The notes below the pieces were generated by a model. The model ran no database searches. It was not told the origin of the DNA and saw nothing but the letters and a program-made list of their open reading frames with translations. Shown here one piece after another: positions 26,275 to 38,334 of a DNA stretch of 64,000 nucleotides. The position numbers and the translations under genes are program-made. This stretch comes from Warburgia ugandensis (Eukaryota; Streptophyta; Magnoliopsida; Canellales; Canellaceae), in NCBI GenBank assembly GCA_035236585.1, contig CP141127.1, positions 46,824,001-46,888,000 of the forward strand, in the 5' to 3' direction. How positions within the stretch are numbered: the first letter of the stretch is position 1; every line of letters begins with the position of its first letter.

Positions 26275-26545
26275 GAAGTTGTTTAGAAAAAAGACTTCAA
26301 AAGAGTCCTTTTTAAGTCATTTTTTTAGAACAACTTCAAAAGATGCCATTTTTTAAGTCATTTTTTCAAATGACTTTAAAAGTCTCCGTTCTTAAAATCA
26401 TTTTGTTACCAACTTTAAAAATTAAGAGTTTTAAAGTCGTTTCCTTACTAACTTCTTTTCTTACCAATTTTTCAAGTCAAATCGATAGAAGCCACTTTCA
26501 TTACAGACTTCTATTAATGTTTTTTTACCAACTTTAATAGCCTCT
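26275..26545. repeat. CACTA subterminal repeats
   Basis: At least eight AACTT(C/T)AAAAG / CTTTTAAGTC motifs occur in alternating orientation. They directly abut the transposase fragment to the right. Confidence 0.7.
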
Positions 26546-28480
26546 CATGAAGTAATGACATGGTAGTCATAACTCTTCGACCCATAAAACTTATATTCAT
26601 TTACCTTCACATATTGTGCAAGATCTGAGGCATACTCATTTGGAAACATCAAATTCTCAGTCCATCCACGCACCAATTCTTTCTATTTCTTATCCAAAGT
26701 GTAGAATGCCTTAGGTTTCTTATCTTTTCCATCAACCGTAATCAGTTCCAACATCAACACCTTATTTTTGTCCTTAGTGTCCATGATAGTGTTGAAAATA
26801 TCACTAAAGACATTTTCCTCAATATACATAACATCCAAATTCTGGAGAATAAGATTTGTGGATCAGTATGGCAATTTCCAAAATATACTCCTTTTTGTCT
26901 ATATATGATCCTTTCCAAATCCAAGAATCTTTTATTTCTCTCATATAGTTACAAATGCAATATGATCACAAGCAATAACACTAGCCAACATTTCTTTTCT
27001 ACATAACTATGGTCGCAATGAATCCCCCTCAATTATGTTCTTTCTTAAATGGTTTTCATTTCAAAAAATACATTCTATAGGTAAGAACTGATGATGGCAG
27101 TCAAACCAACATGGTTTCCCACCATGTGAAAGTGGAAATGCCTTAGTAGGCTCCTTACAGTAAGGACAAGCCAACATACCATGAGTACTCCACTCATAAG
27201 TAAAGTATATCTCAAAAACTCACTAATCGCCCATAACAAGGCAACCTTCGCATCAAAATTTTGTCTTAGTGTTTAGTAGTGTAATACAACTACTTTTGTC
27301 CATAACTTTTCAACTCATTTATCAACCATCTTAGATAGACATCTAAACTATTACTAGGATGTGAAAGACCAAGAATGACCAAGTATAAAAACAAATAATT
27401 CTCCTTCATGCACAATCCTACTAAGTAAATTGTACGGGGTGACAAACACTAGCTAACAAGAGTAAGGGGAAGTCAAGTAACCATATGGAGTAAACCTATT
27501 AGACAATAGACCTAGTCGGATATTTTGTATTTCTTCTTTCCATGATGGATGTGTATCGTTGAAGTGTTTCCACACCTGACCATCTAGTGGGTGGATGATT
27601 ATGTTTGGATTTTCTCAGGATCCCTCTTTATGCCATCTCATGGGTTTGGTAGTGTTCTTCTACATGTAAAGCCTTTGAAAGCTAGTGTGATTGGGAAGTA
27701 ACACAACACCTTTTTTAGTGTGTCTTTCATTTTGTTAATTTGTTTAGATTTAAATCAAGGTTGGCCAAACACATCACACATTTTTTATTCTTATTTTCCT
27801 TGTAGTAACATACTACCATTCGGCATGCATGTATCTTCTCATACCTGAGTCCCAACTCCTTCATCATTTTCTTTGATTGGTAAAAGTTTTTTAGTAACGT
27901 ACTTTTGACTGTTGACATCATTCTCTCGTAATAATTCTTGTACATGTTGAACTCTATTTTACAATTAAAAGTTGAGTAGCTATCTATAACTTAGTTTGTT
28001 TCATGCAACCCTCCCACACTGGTTCATTTGCAGTCGACATCATGTCGTAAAACTTTGCAGTGCCAAGATTTGGAGAATCAGGAACCCAGTTAAAATAAGG
28101 CCCTGTAGCATCCATTATTATGTCCCAAATTTAGTTTACTTCTTCAAAATATTACCCTACATCAGCTATTGACTCCTAACCCCAATTACGCTCACTTTGT
28201 AGAGTCCAACTCTTGTAGTTGTTGATGAATCCCTAGTTATGTAACTGTAGCGTAGCATTCATACTTTGTGATAACTTACTATTACCACAAAGCCTATGAG
28301 AATGCTGACTGAGTGAACAAATCTTGGATTCTCAATTGAAAAGTGAAGCAAAGGAAAACTTCAACTCCTTAAAATTATTTTTTTACATTTCCATGCAAAA
28401 CCCATCAATCCATCCAATTACGATGAACATCCATGTTCTACATCAAGGTGTTGTCATATAAGTCATCGGAATCAAACAAC
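26546..28480 (-). pseudogene. CACTA transposase, internally deleted
   Basis: A minus-strand TNP2-type transposase is readable from its N-terminus (about 28440) with stops. First comes the transposase-associated domain, with a K-I-C-S-L-S...C-G-N zinc-finger-like spacing (about 28310-28260). Next is A-N-E-P-V-W-E-G-C (about 28030) and the open piece 27727-27945 with M-M-K-E-L-G-L-R-Y-E-K-I-H-A-C. Then come a W-S-T-H-G-M-L-A-C-P-Y-C and F-D-C-H-H-Q-F-L-P block (about 27210-27090), a D-V-M-Y-I segment (about 26830) and finally K-S-Y-D-C-H-V-I at about 26555. It then joins the subterminal repeats directly. All DUF4218/DUF4216-like sequence is missing, which marks an internal-deletion derivative. 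Confidence 0.75.
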
Positions 28481-28530
28481 AAAGTTCTTAACAAAAATAT
28501 GATTAAGTAGCAACCTTCTTAGCTTATCTC

Positions 28531-30990
28531 TGATAAGTGTTCTATTTTGTATAAAAATTACCCAATTAATTGCCCGTGTGTTATAATTTATATTCTTAAA
28601 TTAGGGTTTTTGGCTAAAAAATATAACACATGCATTTCTAGCCTAATAATTCAAAAGTTTGATATTTTGCATGTTTAGAAGCTAATCTAGAGTAAATATA
28701 TAAATTATCATATTTTAAGGATTTAATTAGGGTTTTTCTCCTTTTGTAAGCCTTAGAGAGATGATCTAAAGGCTGAGATTTATTAAGATGAGAATTAAAG
28801 ATCAAGATCAAAAGATCGATTCAAGGCCTAAATTTCAACATTTCAAAGTAAATCAAGGTCCAAGATCATATCAAGGAAAATGATGATCAATAGAAGAAAT
28901 TGGAAGAGCTAAAGGTGACTAAAATAGGCCCATGAAGAAAGCTATGCATTGTCACCACCTTTGCATGGGAGTCATTCAAGCCACCCTAGCCATATAAGCC
29001 ATGAGAGAAGCTGATGAGCTAAGGAATGAAATTCAAGTCATTAAAGCCAAGGGTATGAGCCATGAAGCAAAGCCAAATGAGCCCTCAAAGTACGCCACAC
29101 AAGCCAATTAAGCCAAATATCACATGGAGTCACACAAATGGAGGAGAATTCAAGCAATGATCGACTTTCTAAATTTGGATTTTTAAGGTTTATTTAGAAT
29201 ATTTGAAAGAATTATGAAAAAGTAAGATGACTATGCATTGATGGACCCATCAAGAGAGAAACTCTACTTTCCAAATCCATATGCCACTCTTTTTTTCATT
29301 CAAATTGACCTAAGGTTACAAGTTAAAGCAGGGAAGCACTTCCATTGAAGAAGACACTCCCCCAGCTTTCAAAATTAGAAAGCAGCCCTCGTATCTTTCT
29401 TATGTCATCTTCACTCCTCTCTTTATAATTTCCTCTAGCTTACATCATCTCCACTTAAATTTTCTCATTTAATACCCTAACCCTAGGGCCACTTTCCTCA
29501 TGTTTTCACACCTATAGCTCCATGTTCCATACGAATTTTCTAAGTAGAGGTGGGTGAGACACCTTGATACATAGCTTCCTTTAGTGTTATTTGCTGCTGG
29601 AATTGGGGATTTCTTAAAAGATTTTCTTCTTTGGATTTCTTGTTATTCTCTTGGTTATTTGCTCCCCAATTCAGGTTAGTATTTTTCATTGCAGTAGTTT
29701 TCCTTATTTTGCTTTCTAGTTTTGCACCTTCCTTTCCAACTAGCTTCTCCATCTTTCTTCCCCTCAATTCCACTTGTTTTTCTTTGTTATTCCCTTACGA
29801 TTAAAGTTAATGCATTTCTAGTAGTGACATCCAAGAGAAGAGCTATCTTAGAACTATGATTTTCCCTCTTGAAATTTAAGTTTTTCACCTTATTCTCACC
29901 TTACTTTTAGGTTAATTTCCTTGCCTTAGTTCACCCACTTAGCTTTATTTTCTCTCAAATTCCTTTCTGGGTTTTCTTTGCATGTCATTATACTTTATAA
30001 TTTGAGCATTATATTGGAAGTTTATTATTGTCTAGATAGGATTTTAGGCTTCAAAAAAGTGGCCAAATTTTAGAAATTAGATATAGTTTTATGCACATAA
30101 ATTTGATGTCAATTGGATATGATTTAATAAAGTTCTTTGGGAATTCTTGTGATGGATTATTTATTTCATCAAATTAATTGAGATCAAGGTTTTTTTCTTG
30201 CATAAAACATATGGTTTAAATACCTTTCTAATGCAAGATTTATGTATTGTTCTTGAGTACCAAAATTTAGAAATTGGTTTTTACTTAAGCTTGGGCTTTA
30301 ATTCCAGCCATCAAAACATATTATTTCCCTAAATCATTAGGTACCCATTTATATTTTCATGTTTTTATTTTATACCATCATTCATTTGCATAATAACTCA
30401 CTACAGGTGCATTAAATTTCACCATTTTTAGGGCTCTAGAATCATGCGCACAGTCCAAAACCATGAGCATGGTTCTAAATCCCATTCCTTTTAGATTCTT
30501 GGTTATTTTAATTCTTTGATCTTGTTTTATAAGTTTTTAATTATTATTTTTCATATTTTTTTAGGTTTAGAAAGTTTCCTTTTTAGTGAGTTTAAGGTTA
30601 GGCAAGTTTTAATTTAGGAAAATTTCTAATTTAGTAGTTTCCTTAAGTTTCATTGCTTAGTTTGAATCCTTCTAAATTGCTATTATATTCTTTAGCTAAT
30701 TGCATGTTAGTTAGATAATTATCCATTCTAATTATTTAGTTTTAATTTAGGTAAGTTTTATTTACTTTTAGTTTCTAATTTTGTGCATGTATCTAATTCA
30801 ATGTTACTTTAGATTCCTAGTTTAATCACAACTCTCCTTCTTTGGCTGAAGTTAGCCAATTTGAATAAAATCCAATCCACAACCAATTTGTGAGATTCCT
30901 CATGGGGTTGACCTCCCTTGCATGAAAATACTACATTGATTCATGTGCTTGTGAGTAATTTTAAAGCTACACCATTATCCTTTTCCAATG
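28531..30990 (+). repeat. Probable LTR (family E, Athila/Tat-like)
   Basis: It starts TGATAAGTGTTC, where CACTA sequence ends. It has no protein and contains a GTGAGATTCCTCATGGGGTTGACC segment (about 30885-30910) like the 3' part of Athila/Tat LTRs, including the LTR end at about 4255. No primer site follows. The open frame at 29540-29773 has no family traits. The right boundary is approximate. Confidence 0.45.
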
Positions 30991-31699
30991 TAATTATTCA
31001 CTTAGTCTAAAAATAAAACATTACCTAGAGATTATTCTGATTTTCATATGGCCCTATATGACATGTGGGGAGATGCAACTTGCAGAGGATCCTAGATATG
31101 ATTCCCAAATATTTACATGAAAAGCTAAACATAATAAGAGGCCACATATTTGGTGATTCAAATCATTAGCTTAATATGTTGCATATATCTTAGATAGTTA
31201 TTAATAACATTTTTTATTTTTTTTGGCTTTTGATGAGTATGATCACAAACACTATTATTATGAGCTACAAAATAGAGTAAAGAATGCCCAAAATACTCGC
31301 ACTAAAATATTGATCAGTTAGGAGCCTTGAGCATTGGGATTGTTTATTTGACTAGATTTCTTGATAAAAATATAAGCCTTGGTTTCTTCCCAACTAACTA
31401 GTATGTTTATGGCCTTTTTTACATCTTTAAGTGTTATATAGCCATGGAGATCTCTAGCATTATGTTTATTAAGTTGTTGATTTCAATTATAATGTTATAT
31501 TTGATTGTGCTTGGTTGTTGAGTTGCCTCATATGACTTATATGAAGCCATTTATGAATGTGGGAGATAGCATATATAATAGATATACAGCTAAATATACT
31601 CCTATGAATCAGAAAACAATGGAGTTTGATGGTCAATCATAGTCTATAAAAGTCGCACTCCTAATTTTTCTTTCTTTTCTAACTGATCTAATTGAAAAG
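30991..31699. other. No gene recognised
   Basis: AT-rich spacer between probable LTR E and the outer Athila element. The last bases before the LTR are AAAAG, possibly one half of its target duplication. Confidence 0.4.
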
Positions 31700-33197
31700 T
31701 GTTGATTACCATAACTTTACAGACTATTGTAGTACAACTTATGCAAGTACGGGTCGATCCAATGGGGACTCGACTTGAAGAAATTGGAGTTTATATAAAA
31801 TTTAATTATCCATAAATTAAAGGAAATGACAAAAATTAAATAATAATGAACACAAAATTCAAATCTATTAAATAAATGAAAAGTATAAATTCTAAACTAA
31901 CAAGACAAAAAGTTAAATGAATTAACAACTAAAAATTAACTTCCCTAGCTTGATCATAGCAATTTTATTCAATTCTGGCCGCATCAGAGTCGATCAATCT
32001 TCATCAATCCCTCACTCATATCTCTGATTAAGGATTCAACAATTGGATTGACTAGATCTCTCAAAAAATTTATAATTATATTAGCTAGGAAGCGTCCTAA
32101 GATGAAGATCTAAAGATTAATTGAAGATTTGATGAGAAAAAGATCAGGAAAGGAAGCGATCCTATTGGTTTAAGCTAAACCATTGATTCAGTTAGGCTTA
32201 ATCAACTAGGATTTGGATTACTTAGTTCTTGCATTAACTAGGAGCAGAATAAAATTGAGATAGGACAATCATGGATAATAATAAGTCAAAATAGGGAAAA
32301 TATGAAAAGTTCTTAGAAGGAAATAAATCAGAGTTATAAAGGGGAAAAATGGAATTTAATTTGAAAATTCCTTCTTCTTCAACCTATAGAGGAGAAAAAC
32401 ACAAGGAGTTGTCGAAATGAAAGACGAGACAAGGATCTAAAGAGAAACCCCAATTGGATTTGATTGAAACAATGAATGCCTACAAAACTTAGATAATTCC
32501 ATGAAAACAATGATGATTAATGGGGAAAAAACAAAGAAGAGAGCTATGAGAAATAAAGGCTAGAAAAAGACGGTTGAGGATGGAAGTGGAGGAACTAGGA
32601 GATATAGAGATGGGCCTTCTAGAGTTAGCCGAAGGAGGAGAAGCACAAGTCCTTCCACCATGAATATTTCTTTGTCGGCCTTCTCCTATGGTGATCAACT
32701 AGCTTTGGTTAAAAGCTCCTCCTTCCTCCATGCAGACACATTAATCTCCTTCCTACTTTTCTTATAAAGGTCACAAGCTTCTAATTTTGGTTTTCATGGT
32801 TCATCCTCTGCGTTTTTTCTTTAATTTCCACTTCTATGTATGTTTCCTCCTTCTTCTTTGTGCATTCCCTTTATATGTTCCCATTTCTACCTTGGTTTTC
32901 ATTACAAAGATAGCAATATATTCATGTCCTCCATAATAGCATCCTTTCCTTTTTTAAAGAACACCTTAGCTTCATCAATTTCGTTCCTAGTTTGGTTCCC
33001 AATTAGGAAACCATTCCATAATCTATCTTCCCTTTTTGATCCTTACTAGTGATCTTGTCCATTGATTCGATCTAAGCCATCCTATTCTCAATCTGATTGA
33101 TCTGCAACACAGACTTAAATTAGAATAATTTTTACCATGCTTTGTACAACTGATTAGCTCTGATGATCATCTAATCATTACATTTTACAAATCAATG
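31700..33197 (-). repeat. Athila 3' LTR, outer part (split by LINE)
   Basis: Collinear with 54132-55630. It starts TGTTGATTACC and the match stops at ATCAATG (33197), where LINE sequence begins. The other part is 36330-36453. Confidence 0.85.
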
Positions 33198-33280
33198 ATT
33201 AACTCTACCGATGTCGGTCCCGAGTATAGATAAAAAAGGAGGGATTTGCTTCAAGTGCCAGTCAGCAAGTAAAACTTTTT

Positions 33281-33394
33281 GAAGAAGTTAAAGATGATTT
33301 TGTTATTTTCTCTCCTTACTTGCAAATAAATATGCATATGTATATTAGTTTGTAAGTAAGAAAAAAGATACTGAAAATCATCTTCAACTTCTTC
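33281..33394. repeat. Long inverted repeat, MITE-like
   Basis: The left arm (about 33281-33326) and right arm (about 33349-33394), each about 46 bp, are nearly perfect reverse complements. They start GAAGAAGTT(A/G)AAGATGATTTT from each end. The central spacer is about 22 bp. The whole could fold into one long hairpin in the LINE's 5' region. Target duplication is unclear. Confidence 0.8.
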
Positions 33395-33446
33395 AAAGTA
33401 TGGCAAGTGTAACATGACATGAATCAATCACTGACATTTCCTCAAG

Positions 33447-33653
33447 CTAGGGCATCCTCTGGAAGTGACACATTGTATCGGATCCTAGGTGCAATGAAAA
33501 AATAGGCAAGGGTTGCTAGGGTGTTCCCCCAAAAGTGACGTGCTACACTAGATCTCGAGTGCGGTGGAAAATGGGCAAGGATTGCTAGAGCGTCTCCTTA
33601 GAAGTGACACATTGCATCAAATCCCAGGTGCAGTGGAGAGTAGACATGGGTTC
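33447..33653 (+). repeat. 69-bp tandem repeat x 3 in LINE 5' UTR
   Basis: Units start at 33447, 33516 and 33585 with CTAG(G/A)G. Each carries (A/G)AAGTGAC, then (G/A)TGC(A/G)(A/G)TG(G/A)A, and GGCAAGG(G/A)TTG in the first two. Tandem GC-richer repeats at this position may act as promoter monomers, as in other LINEs (inference). Confidence 0.85.
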
Positions 33654-33729
33654 ATGTCATGGGAATCAAGAAGTGCGTGTATAAAGAGGCTATCTCAAGA
33701 GCATAAGATTTGTATTGCCACTTAGAATA

Positions 33730-34295
33730 TAGGGATATTTACAACTAAGTGTTTATAGTTAGTAGATACAATGAAACATAGGAGAGTCAACATAGCTTGT
33801 ATCTAAGAAACGAAGTGGAAAGGGGCTAAAACTAGTGAAATCCATTCGTATAAGCTCTGGTATGTAGGAAAGGTTAGTAACAGAAATGGCATAGGAATAG
33901 TAGTGAACAACAAATTAAAGAATAAAGTTGTATATGTTAAAAGAACCAGCAATAGAATTATAATAATAAAACTTATTCTAGGAGAGAAAATTATAAATGT
34001 TATAATATAGAGAGAATCATGCAAGAAATTCTCAACATAGAGGGGATATTTATAAGAGCAGGCTTAAATGGCCTTGTAGGAAAAGAAAAGGAAGGATATG
34101 ATAGGGTAAGTGGAGGATATGATATCGGAGAATGAAATAAGAGAAGGGAAGCCCTTGCAAACACATTCTTTAGGAAGAGGGATGAACACTTAATAACATT
34201 TAAAAGTAGACTCCATAAAAGAGAAATAGACTTTTTGTTACTTAGGAATACCAAAAGATCAATGTGTGGTAGAACTTAAAAAGGGAGAAAATAAC
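33730..34295 (+). pseudogene. RTE endonuclease domain remnant
   Basis: Reading the plus strand with stops ignored gives the N-terminal AP-endonuclease-like domain, which nicks the target DNA. An N-I-G segment (normally W-N-V-G) lies at about 33725. V-D-T-M-K-H-R-R-V-N-I-A-C and the catalytic-glutamate motif I-Q-E-T-K-W lie at about 33765-33820, and R-N-G-I-G-I-V-V-N at about 33880-33910. The later part (34030-34260) is recognisable only by composition and scattered residues. Stops occur within the N-terminal motif and after about 34005. Confidence 0.75.
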
Positions 34296-34356
34296 CTCAC
34301 TCACAAATAAGTTGATGGTAGAAGAAAATTGGAACAATGAAACATAAGTAAACATC

Positions 34357-36301
34357 GTGTGGATTCAGATGGTTGAGTCCATTAAGAAAGTGGCAAATGA
34401 TATTTTAAAAGTATCCAAAGGTAAAAAGCAATTAGTAAAGGAAATTTGGTGGTGGAGTGAAATTGTACAAAAAGTTATTAAAGAAAAATGGGTGTGTAGT
34501 AAATCATGGCAGAAGACTATAAATAATGAAAACTATCAATAGTATAAGAATGCCAAAAGGTTACTAAGAGAATAGTAAGTGAGGCTAAACTTAAGGCATA
34601 TTATGATCTCTATAATAGACTAAGATTAAGAGAAATTGAGAAAGATATGTTTAATCTTGAAAAAAAAAGGCAACAAAAGGGTAAGGACTTAGACCATGTT
34701 AAGAACATTAGAAGTGATGATCAGAGGGTGGTAGTCAAAGATGATGAGATCAAACAGAGGTGGAAAAATTACTTTTAAAAATTTCTAAATGATAATGGCC
34801 CTAAGAATATAGGGACTAAAAGTTTTGTAAACCTAAATAACATGCTAAAGTGAAAGAGTCCTTGAAAAAGATGAAACCAAGAAAGGCCCTAGGGCCTGAT
34901 GGTATACTAATTGAGGTTTGGAAGCATATGGGAGATACTAGAGTAGTTTGGTTGACTAAGTTGTTTAACAAGATTATAAAATCAAAGAAAATGCCAAATG
35001 AATGGAAGAGCTCTATTGTACCAATTTATAAGAATAAACGAGACATACAAAGCTACACTAATTATCGAGGGATCAAACTTATGAGCCACACTATGAAACT
35101 TTTTGAAAGAGTGATTGAGAAGAGGCTACTACATGAGACAAGTGTATTGAAGAACCAGTTTGGTTTTATGCCTGGGAGGTCTACCATGGAAGTTATTTTC
35201 TTAAGAAGACAATTGATAGAGAAATATAGGGAAAGGAGGAAGGACCTCCACATGGTCTTTATTGACTTAGAGAAATCTTATGATAGGGTCCCTAGAGAGT
35301 TAATATGGAGGGTGTTGGGCAAGAAAGGAGTTTTGTGTGTTATATAGACATAATTAGAGATATGTATGAGGGAGTGGTAACAAATGTTAGGACCACTAGG
35401 TGAGAGACTCGTGATTTTCCTATCATTATAGGATTGCACCAAGGATTGGCATTGAGTTCATACCTTTTCACGTTGGTTATGGATGAGTTAACAAAACATC
35501 TGCACGAGGAGATTCCATGGTGCACGCTATTTATAGATGATATAGTTTTAATTGATAAAATAAGGGAGGGCATAAACACAAAGCTAGAGTTATGGAGAGA
35601 AGCATTAGAACCTAAAGGATTTAAAATCAGCCGAACTAAGACGGAGTATATGGAATGCAATTTTAGTAAGGAGAGGAGTGGGAGTGGAGCATTAATAAGG
35701 ATTGATAACCAAGAAGTCCCTGTAAAATACTACTTTCAGTACTTAGGATTGATAATACATGAGAGTGGGGGGATTGAGAGGGAGGTTACCCACAAAATCC
35801 AAGAGGGTTGGAGAAAATGGAGATGTGCATCTAGAGTTTTGTGTGATTAGTGGGTGCCACTCAAACTAAAAGAAAAATTCTATAAAATAGCTATAAGACC
35901 CACCATGCTCTATGGATCAAAGTGTTGGGCTATTAGAGAACATCAGGTTCATAGGCTGAGCATAGTAGAAATGAGTATGTTGATATGGATGAGTGGTAAG
36001 ACAAGAAAGGATAGAAGTAGGAATGAAATCATTAGAGGAAACTTAGGAGTAGCACCAATAGGTAGCAAGATGAGGGAGATTAGACTTAGATGGTTTGGAT
36101 ATGTCCAATGAAGACAGAAAAATAGCACTAGTTAGAAGGAGTGAGGCAATGCAAGTAGAAGGTTCTAAAAGGGCAAGGGTAAGGCCCAAAAAAATGTGGA
36201 CAGAAGTGGTGAGAAAAGATTTAAAAGCTTTGGTACTAAATGAAGCCATGACACTTAATAAAGGAAAATGGAGGAACAAGATTCATGTGGTAAACCCTTA
36301 A
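34357..36301 (+). pseudogene. RTE reverse transcriptase and C-terminal region
   Basis: After a linker (34357-34542, with W-W-W-S-E-I-V) the reverse transcriptase shows [10 protein letters not shown] and Y-R-G-I-K-L-M-S-H. It also has [10 protein letters not shown] and motif [13 protein letters not shown] (34850-35347). Motif B is G-L-H-Q-G-L-A-L-S-S-Y and the catalytic motif C is F-I-D-D-I-V-L-I-D, where RTE members usually have F-A-D-D. A Y-L-G-L-I-I-H-E-S-G-G-I-E block and a C-terminal R-W-F-G-Y-V-Q (35434-36111) follow. The tail (36095-36301) ends W-R-N-K-I-H-V-V-N-P, near the normal C-terminus. At least four frame breaks disable it (for example after 35347, 35850 and 36111). Confidence 0.88.
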
Positions 36302-36329
36302 TTGGAATAAGATCTTAATGATGATGATG

Positions 36330-36453
36330 AATGGTTGGATGAATAATTGGAGAAAAAATTAACATTTAATCTAAAAATTATAGAATTTAGTGATTGGATG
36401 ATCTAATTAAATGCTAAACTAGGGGTATTTGAGTCAAAATTGAATACTTAACA
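36330..36453 (-). repeat. Athila 3' LTR, inner part
   Basis: It resumes the LTR at ATGGTTGGATGAATAATTGG, collinear with 55640-55763, and ends ACTTAACA. The adjoining ATACCCCAAG is GGGG-bearing on the minus strand and is the likely polypurine-tract position. Confidence 0.85.
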
Positions 36454-37550
36454 CTATACCCCAAGTAGTATTTTGTTAGTTAAGAGCAAAACATATTAAA
36501 ATTTAAATTACAAAATTGATACAAATTGCCACTCTTGTAAGTACTCATGATTGTATTTAGTATATGCAATAAGCACTTGAACCATAGGTTATCCCTAGTG
36601 GATGAGTTAAGCCTTGTGAGGATTTGTAGTGAATATACCCACAAAATTTCAAAAATTATTTTCAAGTCAATTTTTACTTTTTCCTTGCAGAATTATCTTC
36701 AATAAATATTTCAGCTTTAGCAAACTAATATAAATAAATAAATAATTCAAAACCTTACCCATATGCTAAATACATTCCAATTAAGCTCAAATATCAAAGT
36801 GAATGTATGTGTGTGTGTGTACAGTCTACATAAATAATAATCCTTACCTCTAATTAGACTTATAACTTTTGAACTTCTTCTAAAATATGTCTTAACCTCA
36901 ATCCTCACTAATAGACATATAATTAGAAATAAAACTCTCAAATAAATGATTCAAATCATATCTCTCTTTCAAATATCTGAGTACAGTCAATAAAAATAAA
37001 TTTATCTCACATACACTCATGAAGGATAGGAGATAAAAAGGAATTTAGTTTTGATCCCTTTAGAAAGGATAAGATGTCATTACTTTTGAATTTTTAAAAA
37101 TACCACTCTTTAAAACCTATCTTTCCATATCCTCATCAACATTATATTCATCCTAGAATCACTAGGTCTTATATTAGGATAAAAGGTAGGCCTAGGACAG
37201 GGTTACCAAAAGAAAAGGCATAAATAATATTCAAAATTCCTCAAAAATAAGCAAAGGTCTTCTACTAAAGTTGACAATTCTTGTTTCCTTTGTTTGCCTA
37301 AAGTGAATATTTCCACTTTTCTACATTCTTCAAACTTTTTTTAGTACTTTTTATTTATTTTCAACACTTTTGAATATCTTTGAAGAACATTTCTTTTCTT
37401 AATATTCACTTTTCTACTTTGATTGCAACTAAAAAGTATATCTTCATTCATCTCTAACTTATCTTTTAAAATAAATTGGTAATAGATGTATTATACTAAG
37501 TTAATATTGGTAAAGATTAATTTGTGTAAGAGAAGAAAAGGCTTATATAA
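36454..37550 (-). other. Athila 3' untranslated interior
   Basis: No protein recognised. Athila elements usually have a long non-coding or env-like stretch between integrase and the 3' LTR, and position fits. A (GT)n run lies near 36808. The final bases TATAA could be a target duplication for the LTR fragment to the right. Confidence 0.5.
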
Positions 37551-38204
37551 TGTAATGACCCAAATTTTTGAGACATTTTGAACAACCATGATGTTGATAT
37601 TTGCTAACGATACTGTAACTTGTCTATTTTGGGAATGAATAGATGTTTATTATATGTTTAATAGTCCTAAAGAGGTAGTTGGATGTTTTATTTTAAATTA
37701 AATAGGAAACATAAGAATTTGTAAGAAAAAATAGTACCATTAGATTCTACACTCAAAATGAAATCCAATGCCTCAAAGAACGCCAAAAACAGAGCTCATA
37801 TGAAGAGGTTATAGGTGTTTAAAGGTTAAGGGCATTTTTGTAAATTGCACTTAAAAACGAAAAAGATGAAAAATGCAGGGGCGTTTTGATAACGGCACCC
37901 CTGTTTTCTTCCTCCTCCAGCTCTCTCTCCCGATTTTTCCAAAACGTCCAGCACCGCCTCTATAAGGCGGTGCCAGGGGAAATGGCGGCACCACCATAGG
38001 GTGAGCACCGCCTTAGCACAGCTATAAAGCCTGCTCTCCCCCTCTCCTCCAACCATCCAATTTTCCTATTCTTCTTCTTCGGCCAAGCTAGGGCTTTCAG
38101 CCTTCCTTGTTCCCTGCAAAAATTTGGCACGGCCCAGGTTCTCCCTTTGGGCCGGCCATCCTTTTCTCCTCTCCTTTTCCTTTTTCCTCCCCCTGCATAC
38201 CATT
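37551..38204 (+). repeat. Gypsy LTR fragment beginning TGTAATGACCC
   Basis: It has the family-T-like start TGTAATGACCCAAATTTTT, a GGGGCG...CGGCACCCC hairpin motif (37877-37902) as in T1, and a GC-rich stem CACCGCC...GGCGGTG (about 37952-37972). The match to LTR sequence stops at 38204, where integrase-like minus-strand sequence begins. It is either one LTR end of the neighbouring gypsy element or a separate fragment. Confidence 0.6.
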
Positions 38205-38334
38205 CCACCAGAAATGTCGCTTCAAATCCTGATACATCTTTGTGCCACCAGGATGAAGTGTACTTTGATTGATGTGCTTCCCTCAAGATCTCTTGTCTTA
38301 TTTCATCATTGGTTGGTACGACTAACCTCCCTTG
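38205..38334 (-). pseudogene. Integrase N-terminal zinc-binding region (frameshifted)
   Basis: Following the RNase H region, the minus strand encodes a Q-E-I-L-R-E-A-H segment. After a one-base frame change the H-P-G-G-T-K-M-Y-Q-D-L and F-W-W-N-G-M typical of gypsy integrases appear. It stops right after this point at the junction with LTR sequence. Confidence 0.75.

Larger units (their letters stand above)
33198..36329 (+). mobile_element. RTE-clade non-LTR retrotransposon (LINE)
   Basis: Its boundaries come from the interrupted LTR. The 5' side has a hairpin insertion (33281-33394) and a 69-bp tandem repeat (33447-33653). An apurinic-type endonuclease and a reverse transcriptase follow in RTE order. 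The 3' end is a short (GATGAT)-type run, typical of RTE elements, with no long poly-A. A possible short target duplication AATG is seen at 33194-33197 and 36330-36333. It copied itself by target-primed reverse transcription and is now broken in all coding parts. Confidence 0.85.
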
